NCBI RefSeq assembly: GCF_018917935.1
Contig: NZ_JAHLPN010000022.1
Span: forward strand, 1 to 51,609
From: Kineothrix sp. MSJ-39
GTDB lineage: Bacteria > Bacillota > Clostridia > Lachnospirales > Lachnospiraceae
DNA: 51,609 nucleotides
Direction of reading: 5' to 3'
Numbering within the stretch: position 1 is the first letter of the stretch; every line of letters starts with the position of its first letter. A program made the position numbers and the translations under genes. A model generated the notes under the pieces. The model saw nothing but the letters and a program-made list of their open reading frames with translations, searched no databases and was not told the origin of the DNA. Shown piece after piece: positions 25,918-35,022 of the stretch.

Positions 25918-26445
25918 TTATTTTTCTTCCTCTTCATCGAAGAATTCTTCGATCGTCTCGGTTGTAGATTCTACATTGTCGATCGGTTCTTCGTCTTCTT
26001 CATCGAAAGGCTCATCATCAGCCTGCTCAGTCTCGGCAGGTTCTTCTTTTTCCTTTGCTTTCGGTTCCGGAGCCGGAGCGTCTTCTTTACTTTCAGCAGC
26101 CGTTACTTCCTTTGCCTTTGCTTCTTCAGCAGCAGGCTTATCCTCTGTAGGCGCAATAGAATCTGCAGCGGACTCTTCTGTCTTGGCAGGTTCTGCCGAA
26201 ACGTCTTCTTTGGCTTCTTCAGCAGCCGGTTCTTCCTCAGATTTTACCGTAGAGAAACGGAGCGGTACATAGCTGCGTTCCTTTCCGCCGGAAAGGTCTT
26301 TTTCCTCTTCTTCATAATCAAAATCATTGTCAAAATCATCATCGTCAAATCTGTCTTCATCAGATTTTTTGAAATAGTAATAAGCACCTGCCGCAGCAGC
26401 GACAGCAGCGCTGAACATCAGAAATTTACCAAATTTTTTTGCCAT
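25918..26445 (-). CDS. Highly acidic, Ala/Glu-rich protein with N-terminal membrane anchor
   Basis: 175 residues. The N-terminus has a short hydrophobic segment (FLMFSAAVAAAAGAYYYF, about residues 8-25) followed by KK. The remainder is disordered and extremely acidic, with repeats of EEAKAKE/PAAEEAK type and a C-terminal EEFFDEEEEK. The composition predicts an unstructured tether or charged surface layer. GGGG precedes ATG by 9 nt. I do not recognise a family; similar short anchored acidic proteins occur in Lachnospiraceae. Confidence 0.75.
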   Translation of the reverse strand: MAKKFGKFLMFSAAVAAAAGAYYYFKKSDEDRFDDDDFDNDFDYEEEEKDLSGGKERSYVPLRFSTVKSEEEPAAEEAKEDVSAEPAKTEESAADSIAPTEDKPAAEEAKAKEVTAAESKEDAPAPEPKAKEKEEPAETEQADDEPFDEEDEEPIDNVESTTETIEEFFDEEEEK

Positions 26446-26544
26446 ATTGTAAACCCCTTTCTATGGAATCCGTTTTCTCTATTTTAAAATAATTTTGCCC
26501 AGAACACAAGGAGTTTGTGCACAGTTTATAAGAAGTTTATGGAA

Positions 26545-26592
26545 TTGCATGAGAGCCTGTTCTGTGATAGGATAAAGTGACTGTCAGAGTCA
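26545..26592 (+). promoter_or_regulatory. Promoter and candidate operator of the TetR-family gene
   Basis: TTGCAT (26545-26550), 17-nt spacer, TAGGAT (26568-26573). An inverted repeat TGACT-GTCAG-AGTCA (26578-26592) lies at the expected transcription start, where a TetR protein could block its own promoter. Confidence 0.55.
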
Positions 26593-26617
26593 ATGATACG
26601 GAAAAAGAGGGACTATA

Positions 26618-27217
26618 ATGAACAATCGTTTTTTTGAACTTCCAAAGGAAAAACAGGATCGTTTTATCAATGCAGCACTGCAGATCTTTGCGAAAAATGG
26701 ATATAAAAAGGCAAGTACCGATGAGATCGTGAAAGCCGCCGGTATTTCCAAGGGATTGTTATTCCATTATTTCGGAAGTAAGCAGGGGCTCTATGAATTT
26801 GTCTATATGTACAGTGTAAAATATATCAGTATGGAATATTCCCGCACCGTACCTCTGTTTTCCATTGATTTTTTCTCGCTGCAGCGCAAGGTCGAAGAAG
26901 CGAAGCGTGATATCATCCGTAATTATCCGTATATGAATCTGTTTGTGACGCTGGCATTTCGGGAAGAAACAGAAATCCTGACGCTGATCGCAGACAGTAT
27001 GGATCAATATTCCACGATGCTTTCCGGTATTTACCAGAAGGCGGATCTGAGCTGTTTTAAGACGGGAATTGATGCATCTGCCGTCTTGAAAATGTGTCTG
27101 TTTGTGGCGGATGGGGTTTTAAATGAACAATTCCGCAACGACAGTATCGATGCGGAATCGTATTTTACGGAAGTGGAAAGTTACCTGCAGCTATTAGAAG
27201 AAAATATGTGCTGGTAG
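26618..27217 (+). CDS. TetR/AcrR-family transcriptional regulator
   Basis: 199 residues. The N-terminal helix-turn-helix is clear (RFINAALQIFAKNGYKKAST, DEIVKAAGISKGLLFHYFGS). The C-terminal ligand-binding half (about 60-199) is divergent and not assignable to a ligand. The downstream gene runs convergently, so the regulated target is unclear; autoregulation is suggested by the palindrome at its promoter. Confidence 0.92.
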   Translation: MNNRFFELPKEKQDRFINAALQIFAKNGYKKASTDEIVKAAGISKGLLFHYFGSKQGLYEFVYMYSVKYISMEYSRTVPLFSIDFFSLQRKVEEAKRDIIRNYPYMNLFVTLAFREETEILTLIADSMDQYSTMLSGIYQKADLSCFKTGIDASAVLKMCLFVADGVLNEQFRNDSIDAESYFTEVESYLQLLEENMCW

Positions 27218-27224
27218 TTTCGGC

Positions 27225-27986
27225 TTATTTGGCCTGCTGGTAAACAGGATCTGCCGGGTAACCGCCGCGCAGCTTCTGCATACCGCGCTGTACAGCATCT
27301 CTGGAATTTTTCCAGTCAGCATCTTTGTTCCGGTAGTCATATTTTTCAACGAGCCATGCGACATCCTCGCCGACGCGCTTCAGATTGTCCAGCATCTGAT
27401 TCAGGATCAGTGGATAGAATTCAGCCTTCTGCTTGTCATTCAGTTCTGTTTCCGCGCGTTTGCAGATATCTCCAAAGTGATGCAGGCAGAAGCCTTTGCT
27501 GCCTTCGATCATCTTTTTCATTTCATCGTCCTTCTTATACATAAAGAAGAAGGTGTCCAGATAGCGTTCATAAGTTTTCTCAAAGTTTGTACAGATATAG
27601 CAGGATTTTTCTTTTTCCTGTACCCAGTTATAAATGGCGTTGTCTGTGGTATCAGCCTTTTTCAGACGGTTCATAAAGGACGCCTTGCCCGGTGCAAACA
27701 TTTTGATCTGTCCTTCCAGTTCTTTCTGCATCTGGATATAGTGTGTTTTCAGGATCCAGGCATTCCCGAGAGAGTTACCGTAGTCAAACATTTTTTTGAA
27801 ATGGGCACGGCAAAAGCCTGCCTTGTCTGTCATTTCACGCATGTCACTTTCCATATAGGAGGAGCTGGAGCCGAGCACCAGATCTAAAAGATCCTGTTCT
27901 ACTTCGCGTTCCACAAAGCAGAGCGGGCATTCATCGTTTGCATGAAATGCATCTGTTAATGGTATGGTATAGAGTGTTTCTTTCAT
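27225..27986 (-). CDS. DUF6062 family protein
   Basis: 253 residues beginning MKETLYTIPLTDAFHANDEC. Two related Cys/His sites are seen: CPLCFVERE with GFCRAHFKKM, and CYICTNFE with GFCLHHFGDI, a pattern that suggests two metal sites or a duplicated helical domain. The role is unknown. The layout agrees with the DUF6062 family of anaerobic Firmicutes. It ends 8 nt from the convergent TetR gene, so the two genes share no room for a terminator. Confidence 0.85.
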   Translation of the reverse strand: MKETLYTIPLTDAFHANDECPLCFVEREVEQDLLDLVLGSSSSYMESDMREMTDKAGFCRAHFKKMFDYGNSLGNAWILKTHYIQMQKELEGQIKMFAPGKASFMNRLKKADTTDNAIYNWVQEKEKSCYICTNFEKTYERYLDTFFFMYKKDDEMKKMIEGSKGFCLHHFGDICKRAETELNDKQKAEFYPLILNQMLDNLKRVGEDVAWLVEKYDYRNKDADWKNSRDAVQRGMQKLRGGYPADPVYQQAK

Positions 27987-28185
27987 TTGCCTCTTCTTTC
28001 TTCCGGCGCAGATCCGGTCAGTGGCACAGATCCGGCGGGAACTAGATATTCACTATTATGTCTTCTTTTTTAGTTTACCTGTGAGAGAAGAAAAAGACAA
28101 GCAAAAAAAGAGTGCAAAATCGCAGTGCCTATGTTAGAATGGTTAGCGGTAACAAAAATTTATCTTATGAAGGAGGATGTGTATT

Positions 28186-29568
28186 ATGAATACGGAAGAA
28201 AAAACCTGCATTCGTGATGCGAGGGAGCTCGGTGTTCCCAAAATGCTGCTACTTGGTCTGCAGCACATGTTTGCCATGTTTGGCGCAACTATTTTAGTTC
28301 CGATCTTAGTGAACACTTATTTTGAAGGAGAAGGGTTATCCGTTCAGGTGACGTTGTTTTTCGCCGGCATTGGTACACTGTTCTTCCATCTTTGTTCAAA
28401 ATTTAAAGTACCGGCATTCCTTGGTTCGTCATTTGCATTCCTTGGTGGTTTTGCTACAGTAGCGAATCTGGATACCGGTATTTTTGCGAATATGACAATG
28501 GGTGAAAAACTCCCATATGCCTGCGGCGGTATCGTAGTGGCAGGTCTGTTATATCTGATCCTGGCACTGATCATCAAGCTTGTCGGCGTGAAGAAGGTTA
28601 TGCGTTTCCTGCCACCTGCAGTAACAGGTCCGATCATTATCTGTATCGGTCTGAGCCTTGCACCGTCAGCAGTATCCAACGCTTCCACAAACTGGTTTCT
28701 GGCACTGATCGCACTTGGCGTTATCGTTGTATTCAATATCTGGGGTAAGGGCATGTTCAAGATCATCCCGATTCTGATGGGTGTTGTGATCTCTTATATC
28801 GTAGCACTGATCATGCACTTTGCAGGTATGACAAACGCAGACGGTTCCGCTATCCTGAATTTCTCTCAGGCAGCAACAGATGCAGTAGTTGGTCTGCCGC
28901 CTTTCCAGCTTTGCAAGTTCGATCTGACAGCCATTCTTGTTATGGCACCGATCGCGATTGCAACTATGATGGAGCATATCGGTGATATGTCTGCCATTTC
29001 CGCAACAGTTGGTTCTAACTTTATTGAAGATCCGGGACTCCACCGTACACTGATCGGTGACGGTCTTGCAACAAGCTTATCTGCTCTGTTTGGTGGCCCT
29101 GCTAATACAACATACGGTGAAAACACAGGTGTACTGGAGCTGAGTAAAGTATACGATCCGCGTGTTATCCGTCTGGCTGCTGTCTTTGCAGTTATCCTGA
29201 GTTTCTTCCCGAAGGTTGCTGATCTGATCAGTACATTACCTTCCGCTATCATCGGTGGTGTCAGCTTCATGCTGTATGGTATGATTTCTGCAATCGGTGT
29301 AAGAAACGTAGTAGAAAACCATGTAGATCTGACAAAATCAAGAAACCTGATCATTGCAGCAGTTATCCTTGTCTGCGGTCTTGGTTTCTCAGATGGTCTG
29401 ACATTTACGATCGGTGGTACATCCATCACATTAACAGCACTTGCAATCGCAGCTATCGCAGGCGTTTTATTAAATGCGATCCTGCCGGGCAAGGATTATG
29501 AATTCGGTAAAGATCCACAGGCTGACAAGAACCGTGGTCTGGACATGAACTTCATGGACAACAAATAA
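28186..29568 (+). CDS. uraA: Uracil-xanthine permease (NCS2 family, UraA-like)
   Basis: 460-residue membrane protein with about 14 hydrophobic segments in the 7+7 inverted-repeat topology of NCS2 transporters. Diagnostic parts are QHMFAMFGATILVP near the N-terminus, MMEHIGDM and the GPANTTYGENTGVL signature. It should import uracil with protons. Start ATG 28186 is chosen because GAAGGAGG ends 9 nt upstream; a GTG 9 bases earlier lies too close. No pyrimidine riboswitch or PyrR-binding loop is evident in the 190 bases before it. Confidence 0.93.
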   Translation: MNTEEKTCIRDARELGVPKMLLLGLQHMFAMFGATILVPILVNTYFEGEGLSVQVTLFFAGIGTLFFHLCSKFKVPAFLGSSFAFLGGFATVANLDTGIFANMTMGEKLPYACGGIVVAGLLYLILALIIKLVGVKKVMRFLPPAVTGPIIICIGLSLAPSAVSNASTNWFLALIALGVIVVFNIWGKGMFKIIPILMGVVISYIVALIMHFAGMTNADGSAILNFSQAATDAVVGLPPFQLCKFDLTAILVMAPIAIATMMEHIGDMSAISATVGSNFIEDPGLHRTLIGDGLATSLSALFGGPANTTYGENTGVLELSKVYDPRVIRLAAVFAVILSFFPKVADLISTLPSAIIGGVSFMLYGMISAIGVRNVVENHVDLTKSRNLIIAAVILVCGLGFSDGLTFTIGGTSITLTALAIAAIAGVLLNAILPGKDYEFGKDPQADKNRGLDMNFMDNK

Positions 29569-29605
29569 GTTGCTGCATAGTAACAAAATATAGGAAAATA
29601 AGAAT

Positions 29606-29639
29606 CGGGCATGTGGAAGCTTCCACATGCCCGGTTTTT
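29606..29639. terminator. Palindromic terminator between uraA and the MATE gene
   Basis: Perfect 28-base palindrome CGGGCATGTGGAAG / CTTCCACATGCCCG, followed on the plus strand by GTTTTTG. It ends uraA transcription and may also stop the convergent MATE/MarR operon. Confidence 0.85.
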
Positions 29640-29654
29640 GTCTCTGATAAGGGA

Positions 29655-31007
29655 TTAGGTTCTCTGGGCGGATGCTTTTGCCAGCTTCCGCTGAAAATAG
29701 ATGAAAAAGAGTACATTCAGAACAATGCCTACTGCCGTGGAAACAGGGGCGGCAAGTCCGATCTTTGTCAGGCTGGCATCCGGCTGGATACTCATAAAGT
29801 AAGCCAGAGGCAATCTGACAAGCAGTGTCTGCGTGAGTCCCTGGATCATGACCCAGAGTGTCTGGTTATTGCCGTTGAAATAACCGACCATACTGAATAA
29901 AACAGCAGTCAGGATCGTTTCGGGGGCGAAGCCTTTCAGATAAGCAAAGCCGTTTTGGACAACCTCTGCATCGGTGGAGAAAATACCGGTCAGCAGGTCG
30001 CCCTTCAGCAGAACAAGTACAAATACACAGCAGCCGAAGACAAGCCCGATCCCAATGCCGGTCAGCATGGACTGGCGGGCACGTTTGGGATTGCCTGCCC
30101 CTACATTCTGGGCAACAAAGGAAGCCATGGACTGCATGAGGGCACTTGGGATCAGCATGGCAAAGCTGACGATCTTACAGGCAACACCGTAACCGGAGGA
30201 AGCGGTCAGTCCCAGACGGTTGACGAAGGCACAGAGTGCCAGAAAGGAAATCTGGGTCAGACATTCCTGCAGTGCCAGTGGAAGCCCGATGCTTAAAAAC
30301 TTGCGGCATTGTGCGTTTAATCGGAAGTCTGCCTTTGTGATCGTGAAGGGCAGCTCTTTTTTTGCCAGTATACAAAGTGCAAATACAACGCTGACAGCCT
30401 GCGCCAAAACCGTGGCGAGGGCAGCACCCGATGCATCCATGTGCAGACCTGCAACAAAGACAAGATCGCCGATGATATTAACGATACAGGCAACCAGTAC
30501 AAAGAGCAGCGGAGAGCGGCTGTCACCAAGCCCTCGGAAGATGGCGGCAAGTAAGTTATAGGCAACAATAAAGAGAATACCGCAGCCGCAGATGCGGACA
30601 TAGCTTGTTGTGGCTGCCAGTGCTTCTGACGGTGCCTGCATCAGAACAGAGATCGGGCGGGCAAAGCATACCAGTAATACGAGCAGGATAAGGGCAAGTA
30701 TCGTAAAGACGATGGCACCACCGCCGAGTACAGCTCCGATCTGTTCCTGCTTTTTCTCACCAAGGTAACGCGCGATCAGTACGGTGATACCCATGGCAAG
30801 CTGTATGACCACAAAGGTCACAAGATTCAGTACCTGACTGCCTGTGGAAACGCCGGAAAGTCCTGCGGTCGTACCGAAACGTCCGACAACCAGAAGGTCG
30901 ACAGCACCGTAGGCTGCCTGCAGGACAAGGGCACCTAAGATCGGAAGCATAAACAGTGCCAGTTTTTTGAGAATACTTCCCTGTGTAAAATCAGTTTTAT
31001 CATTCAT
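29655..31007 (-). CDS. MATE-family efflux transporter
   Basis: 450 residues, 12 predicted membrane segments, with two MatE repeats beginning at LFMLPILGALVLQAAYGAVD and FLSIGLPLALQECLTQISFL. DLLVVGRFG and RGLGDSRSPL are typical of the family. MATE proteins export drugs or metabolites in exchange for sodium or protons. Its start overlaps the end of the upstream MarR-type gene by 4 nt (ATGA), so both are one operon and the MarR protein probably controls export. Confidence 0.93.
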   Translation of the reverse strand: MNDKTDFTQGSILKKLALFMLPILGALVLQAAYGAVDLLVVGRFGTTAGLSGVSTGSQVLNLVTFVVIQLAMGITVLIARYLGEKKQEQIGAVLGGGAIVFTILALILLVLLVCFARPISVLMQAPSEALAATTSYVRICGCGILFIVAYNLLAAIFRGLGDSRSPLLFVLVACIVNIIGDLVFVAGLHMDASGAALATVLAQAVSVVFALCILAKKELPFTITKADFRLNAQCRKFLSIGLPLALQECLTQISFLALCAFVNRLGLTASSGYGVACKIVSFAMLIPSALMQSMASFVAQNVGAGNPKRARQSMLTGIGIGLVFGCCVFVLVLLKGDLLTGIFSTDAEVVQNGFAYLKGFAPETILTAVLFSMVGYFNGNNQTLWVMIQGLTQTLLVRLPLAYFMSIQPDASLTKIGLAAPVSTAVGIVLNVLFFIYFQRKLAKASAQRT

Positions 31008-31453
31008 GTAAGAGAAATCCTCCTTTCAGACATTATGTCATACATTTTTGAGATCGTGCGGATCGTGCAGTCCGCATCCGCTTCCGGGATATCACAAAGC
31101 AGTGGTGCGAGCTGACTGAAAAATTCTTCGTTATATTTCCGGGAAAGTGCTTTCCCGGCTTCCGTCATGGAAAGATAGGTTACACGTTTATCCTGTGCAG
31201 AAGAAACCTTCTGCAGATAACCTTTTGCTTCCATTTCCTTAACAGTCCGTGTTACGCCGGGGCGTGGAATGCCCAGCCTGTCGCTGATATCGGATACCTT
31301 TACGCGCATGCCCTTCTGCTCCATTGTTTCGATCAGATCAAAGAAATGAATGTAGGAGGGGGTAACGCCATCGGGAAGTGTGGGAAGCATGGTGCGGATC
31401 CGCTGCGCCTGATAGCAGGCATCCAGCACGGCTTTTATCGTTTCCATTTTCAT
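31004..31453 (-). CDS. MarR-family transcriptional regulator
   Basis: 149 residues with a winged helix: KVSDISDRLGIPRPGVTRTV as recognition region and KGYLQKVSSAQDKRVTYLSM as wing. Start ATG 31451-31453 is used because AAAGGAG ends 8 nt upstream; an in-frame TTG at 31459 is inside the spacer. It is the first gene of a two-gene operon with a MATE exporter and probably represses its own promoter through the palindrome 40 nt upstream. Confidence 0.93.
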   Translation of the reverse strand: MKMETIKAVLDACYQAQRIRTMLPTLPDGVTPSYIHFFDLIETMEQKGMRVKVSDISDRLGIPRPGVTRTVKEMEAKGYLQKVSSAQDKRVTYLSMTEAGKALSRKYNEEFFSQLAPLLCDIPEADADCTIRTISKMYDIMSERRISLT

Positions 31454-31479
31454 ATGCAAAGCTCCTTTCTTACAAATAT

Positions 31480-31513
31480 ATAATTACCATAGATAATTAC
31501 CAAAAGTAATTAT
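31480..31513 (-). promoter_or_regulatory. MarR operator: three ATAATTAC half-sites
   Basis: ATAATTAC occurs at 31480-31487 and 31493-31500 and inverted (GTAATTAT) at 31506-31513. The last two form a perfect 8-5-8 palindrome. They lie 27-60 bp upstream of the marR start codon, where the promoter is expected. Confidence 0.75.
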
Positions 31514-31559
31514 ATGGGGATTGTACAATAAAGTCAACAGTTTTTTAAGCAGCAGATAG

Positions 31560-31645
31560 GCAACCGGCATAGCAGGCTGGCAACCTAGCAGGTTATCTGG
31601 ATGGAACTGCAGGTCGGTTACCTGAACGGAAACAGGTAGATTTTT
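31560..31645 (+). other. Structured leader before cardiolipin synthase gene
   Basis: The stretch contains several pairing segments: CAGATA with TATCTG (about 31554 and 31594), AACCT with AGGTT, and TACCTG with CAGGTA (31619-31638) followed by GATTTTT. The last hairpin resembles a weak terminator, so this may be an attenuator or the end of a short RNA. Evidence is limited. Confidence 0.3.
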
Positions 31646-31690
31646 CCGCAGGATTTTGTTATGATGTTACGAGGTAGGTGATATATACAA

Positions 31691-33232
31691 ATGAGAGCTG
31701 AAACAAAAGGTGTAGTAAAAAACAGTGTCAGCCGACTGATCTTTGCGGCTCTGTCAGTGCTGGTGCAGGTTGTATGGATCCTGCATCTTCTGATCCGGTT
31801 AAATAAATATTCCACATGGATCTCACTGGCGACGAGTGTGCTGTCTTTTATACTGGTGCTGCATATTTACGGAAGGGAAATGAATGCGGGCATGAAAATG
31901 CCGTGGATCATGCTGATCCTGCTATTCCCCGTCATGGGTGTCTGCCTGTATCTGTTCTGTGGTCATTCCAGTGCCACGAAGGGAATGCGGAAGCGTTTTC
32001 AGACGACCTGGGAAAAACTCCGCGTCTATCTGCGGAAGGATGATCCTGTTATGGAAAAGCTGAAAGCGCAGGATGTGACTGCTTATCATCAGAGCTATTA
32101 TATCGGGAAAAAGGTAGGCTATCCGCTGTATGAGAATACAGACGTCGTTTTTTATAAAGAAGCAGCCGACGGATTTCATGCACAGATTGAAGAAATGAAG
32201 AAAGCGCAGAAGTTCATCTTTATGGAATACCATGCCATAGAGGATCGGGAAGCATTTGCGGAAATGAAAGCGGTGTTGTTTGCAAAGGCAAAGGAAGGCG
32301 TGGAGATCCGCATTGTGTATGATGATGTGGGCAGTGTCGGTTTTATCAGCCCGGAATTTGTCAAGCAGATGAAGGCACATGGCATTGACTGCAGGATCTT
32401 CAATCCGATGATGCCCGTTCTGAATATTTTTATGAATAACAGGGATCACCGTAAGATCACGGTCATTGATGGCAGGGTTGGTTTTACGGGCGGTTATAAT
32501 CTGGCGAACGAGTATTTCAACATCACACATCCGTACGGTGTATGGAAGGATTCCGGCGTCCGGCTGGAGGGAGAAGCGGTCAGAAGCCTGACGCTGATCT
32601 TTATGGAAATGTGGAATGCCATCCAGGATACGGATACAGAGTATGAGAAATATCTGCCGGATCACGATTTTGAGGCAAAGGGCGGCGGTTATGTACAGCC
32701 GTATGCAGATAGTCCGCTGGATAAGGAACGTGTGGGCGAGAATGTTTACATGAACGTCATCAAGGGCGCAACGGAGTATGTGTACTTCATCACGCCGTAT
32801 CTGATCATCAGCGATGAGATGAAGCGCGAGCTCGGGCTGGCAGCAAAACGCGGTATCGATGTGCGGATCGTTACACCGGGTATTCCGGACAAGAAACTGG
32901 TATACAAGCTGACGCGTTCTTATTATGCGGGGCTGATCCGCGATGGTGTGCGTATTTATGAATATACGCCGGGCTTCTGTCATGCGAAGCAGTGTATCTG
33001 CGATGGAAAGATCGCAACAGTGGGAACGATCAATTTAGATTACAGAAGTTTGTATTTCCACTTTGAAAACGGTGTGTATTTATATGATGTACCGGCGATC
33101 AAAGACATCCGTCAGGATTTTGAAGAGGTATTTGCGGTTTCAACCGAAGTAGGAAACAATTATCACAGTACGAGATCTCCGCTCAAGAGACTGGGACAGT
33201 ACTTCCTGCGTCTGTTTGCACCGCTTCTGTAA
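31691..33232 (+). CDS. cls: Cardiolipin synthase (phospholipase D family)
   Basis: 513 residues. Two or three N-terminal membrane segments (about 14-95) precede two phospholipase-D domains with HKD motifs: DHRKITVIDGRVGFTGG (first) and CHAKQCICDGKIATVGT (second). The enzyme joins two phosphatidylglycerol molecules into cardiolipin at the membrane. Length is normal. GAGGTAGG lies 13 nt before ATG. The NUDIX gene follows 13 nt after its stop. Confidence 0.94.
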   Translation: MRAETKGVVKNSVSRLIFAALSVLVQVVWILHLLIRLNKYSTWISLATSVLSFILVLHIYGREMNAGMKMPWIMLILLFPVMGVCLYLFCGHSSATKGMRKRFQTTWEKLRVYLRKDDPVMEKLKAQDVTAYHQSYYIGKKVGYPLYENTDVVFYKEAADGFHAQIEEMKKAQKFIFMEYHAIEDREAFAEMKAVLFAKAKEGVEIRIVYDDVGSVGFISPEFVKQMKAHGIDCRIFNPMMPVLNIFMNNRDHRKITVIDGRVGFTGGYNLANEYFNITHPYGVWKDSGVRLEGEAVRSLTLIFMEMWNAIQDTDTEYEKYLPDHDFEAKGGGYVQPYADSPLDKERVGENVYMNVIKGATEYVYFITPYLIISDEMKRELGLAAKRGIDVRIVTPGIPDKKLVYKLTRSYYAGLIRDGVRIYEYTPGFCHAKQCICDGKIATVGTINLDYRSLYFHFENGVYLYDVPAIKDIRQDFEEVFAVSTEVGNNYHSTRSPLKRLGQYFLRLFAPLL

Positions 33233-33245
33233 GAAGGAGGAAATT

Positions 33246-33746
33246 ATGGAATTTTGGGATATTTATGATGCAAATAAAGAAAGAACCGGCCGTACGATGA
33301 AGCGTAACGACTGGATCCTGCAGGATGGGGAATATCATCTGACCGTGCTTGGTGTGGTAAAAAGAACAGAAGGGAAATTCCTTATTACGAAACGTGTCAT
33401 GACAAAGGCATGGGCTCCGGGCTGCTGGGAGGTATCCGGCGGTGCTGCGCAGGCTGGAGAGGATTCTAAGGATGCGGTACGTCGAGAAGTGCTCGAAGAA
33501 ACGGGGCTTGATGTGGCAAATGCCGACGGCGGTTATGTGTTCACTTATAAAAGAGAAAATCCGGGAGAAGGGGACAACTATTTTGTAGATGTTTACTGCT
33601 TCACACTGGATTTTGCGGAAACGGATCTGAAGCTGCAGGAAGCAGAAACAGACGGTTATATGCTGGCAACCGCACAGGAAATCGCCGCACTTGGAAAAGA
33701 GGGCAAGTTCCTGCATTATGACAGCATCAAAAGAGTGTTTGACTAG
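33246..33746 (+). CDS. NUDIX hydrolase
   Basis: 166 residues. The Nudix box is complete: a G followed by E at +5 and REVLEETGLD (GAAQAGEDSKDAVRREVLEE). The N-terminal MEFWDIYDANKERTGRTM is typical of IDI-like and NUDIX housecleaning hydrolases, so isopentenyl-diphosphate isomerase-like or nucleotide-diphosphate cleavage are both possible. AAGGAGG lies 7 nt before ATG 33246. Its last 4 bases overlap the end of the convergent hydE. Confidence 0.9.
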   Translation: MEFWDIYDANKERTGRTMKRNDWILQDGEYHLTVLGVVKRTEGKFLITKRVMTKAWAPGCWEVSGGAAQAGEDSKDAVRREVLEETGLDVANADGGYVFTYKRENPGEGDNYFVDVYCFTLDFAETDLKLQEAETDGYMLATAQEIAALGKEGKFLHYDSIKRVFD

Positions 33747-34792
33747 CGTCTGACATCACCGATGTCCGTTACGATATGATATCCTGCAGCTTTGACACGC
33801 TGCTCTAAACAAGATCTGCACTGCGCGCTTTCTTCGCCGGTGCAGATTTTATTTTCATACAGTTCATACTTTTTTCTGACACGGACAGGGGACAGATTGG
33901 GCATTACTACGTTAGCCCCGGCTTTCAGTCCGAGTTCTCTGCCGTTTGGTGCGATCGTACCGAGCGCGGTCGTGGCGGGCAGAAGTACATAAGGGAACAG
34001 AAGCCGTAAAATGGCAAGCAGCCGTAAAGTAAGCGCAAGCGAACCGTTTGGCTGACCGGCAAAAGTTGTCTGGGCGTGGGAAATATAGGGCCCGATACCG
34101 ATCATATCGGGAGAAAGTGCCTGCAAAAAGCGGATGTCGCAGACAAGCTGGTCGGTTGTCTGATAAGGGGAACCCACCATAAAGCCTGCACCAACCTGAT
34201 AGCCGATCTCTTTCAGGTCATACAGACAGCGTTTGCGGTTGGCAAGGGACATGGAAGCGGGATGCAGCTTTTCATAATGCGCCGGATCTGCCGTTTCATG
34301 GCGCAGCAGATAGCGTCTGGCACCTGCATCAAAATAAGCCTGATAGTCTGCCTTTGTCTTTTCACCGATGGAAAGCGTGATGGCACAGTCGGGAAATGCC
34401 GTATGGATCGCCGCCACAAGAGAGCAGATCCGTTCTGTTGTAAAATAAGGATCTTCCCCGCCCTGCAGGACAAACGTACGAAAGCCGAGTGCATAGCCTT
34501 CCCGGCAGCAGGAGAGGATTTCTTCTTCTGTCAGCCGGTAGCGGTTAGCATGGCTGTTTCCTGCCCGGATACCGCAATAGTAGCAGTCGTTTTTACAATA
34601 ATTGGTAAACTCGATCAGACCGCGCACAAAAACAGCATCTCCATACACCTGTCTGCGTACAAGATCTGCCTCTGCAAAAAGGCGGTCATCATAGTCTGCT
34701 GTATCAAGCAGCGCGGCTAACTCTTCGTCAGTCAGCGGCTGCTTACCGATCAACTTTTCAAATCCTGTCTCTGCAGGTCTGTTTTCTGCCAT
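33743..34792 (-). CDS. hydE: [FeFe]-hydrogenase H-cluster maturase HydE (radical SAM)
   Basis: 349 residues. The radical-SAM cluster motif is CKNDCYYCGIR; further family segments are FVLQGGEDPYFT, LLRHETADPAHYEKLHP and GFMVGSPYQTTDQL. HydE helps to build the diiron subcluster of [FeFe]-hydrogenase; hydF and hydG are not in the window. A C-terminal Cys cluster (CTGEESAQCRSC) could hold a second Fe-S cluster. Start ATG 34790-34792 has CGGAGG 6 nt upstream; the longer frame upstream is not coding. Confidence 0.92.
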   Translation of the reverse strand: MAENRPAETGFEKLIGKQPLTDEELAALLDTADYDDRLFAEADLVRRQVYGDAVFVRGLIEFTNYCKNDCYYCGIRAGNSHANRYRLTEEEILSCCREGYALGFRTFVLQGGEDPYFTTERICSLVAAIHTAFPDCAITLSIGEKTKADYQAYFDAGARRYLLRHETADPAHYEKLHPASMSLANRKRCLYDLKEIGYQVGAGFMVGSPYQTTDQLVCDIRFLQALSPDMIGIGPYISHAQTTFAGQPNGSLALTLRLLAILRLLFPYVLLPATTALGTIAPNGRELGLKAGANVVMPNLSPVRVRKKYELYENKICTGEESAQCRSCLEQRVKAAGYHIVTDIGDVRR

Positions 34793-34942
34793 AGTGCCTC
34801 CGATGATATATCCATGAAATAGTAAACAAAACAGTATATAATAGATAGATTTCATGCATTATCTTATAAAGCGTGTGTGAAAATGTCAATATACCTATAG
34901 AAAAGCGCGCGTTGAAAATGATTTGGAAATGAGAGAGAAAGT

Positions 34943-34972
34943 GTGACAAACTGCCTCTAAAAATGGTACACT
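34943..34972 (+). promoter_or_regulatory. Sigma-A promoter of addBA
   Basis: GTGACA (34943-34948), 18-nt spacer, TACACT (34967-34972), 50 nt upstream of the addB start. Confidence 0.55.
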
Positions 34973-35022
34973 GGATAAAGAAACAGAAAGTAGAGCAGAA
35001 CTTTCAGACATGAGGACAGAAC

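Noticed and set aside
25861-26487. Long plus-strand frames opposite the acidic protein gene
   Set aside because: They mirror the biased GAA/GAG codons of the minus-strand gene as Phe- and Ser-rich peptides and have no ribosome binding site.
27987-28185. Pyrimidine-responsive riboswitch or PyrR site before uraA
   Set aside because: Direct repeat CAGATCCGG is present, but it lies on the divergent side, and no PyrR-binding loop or terminator precedes the uraA ribosome binding site.
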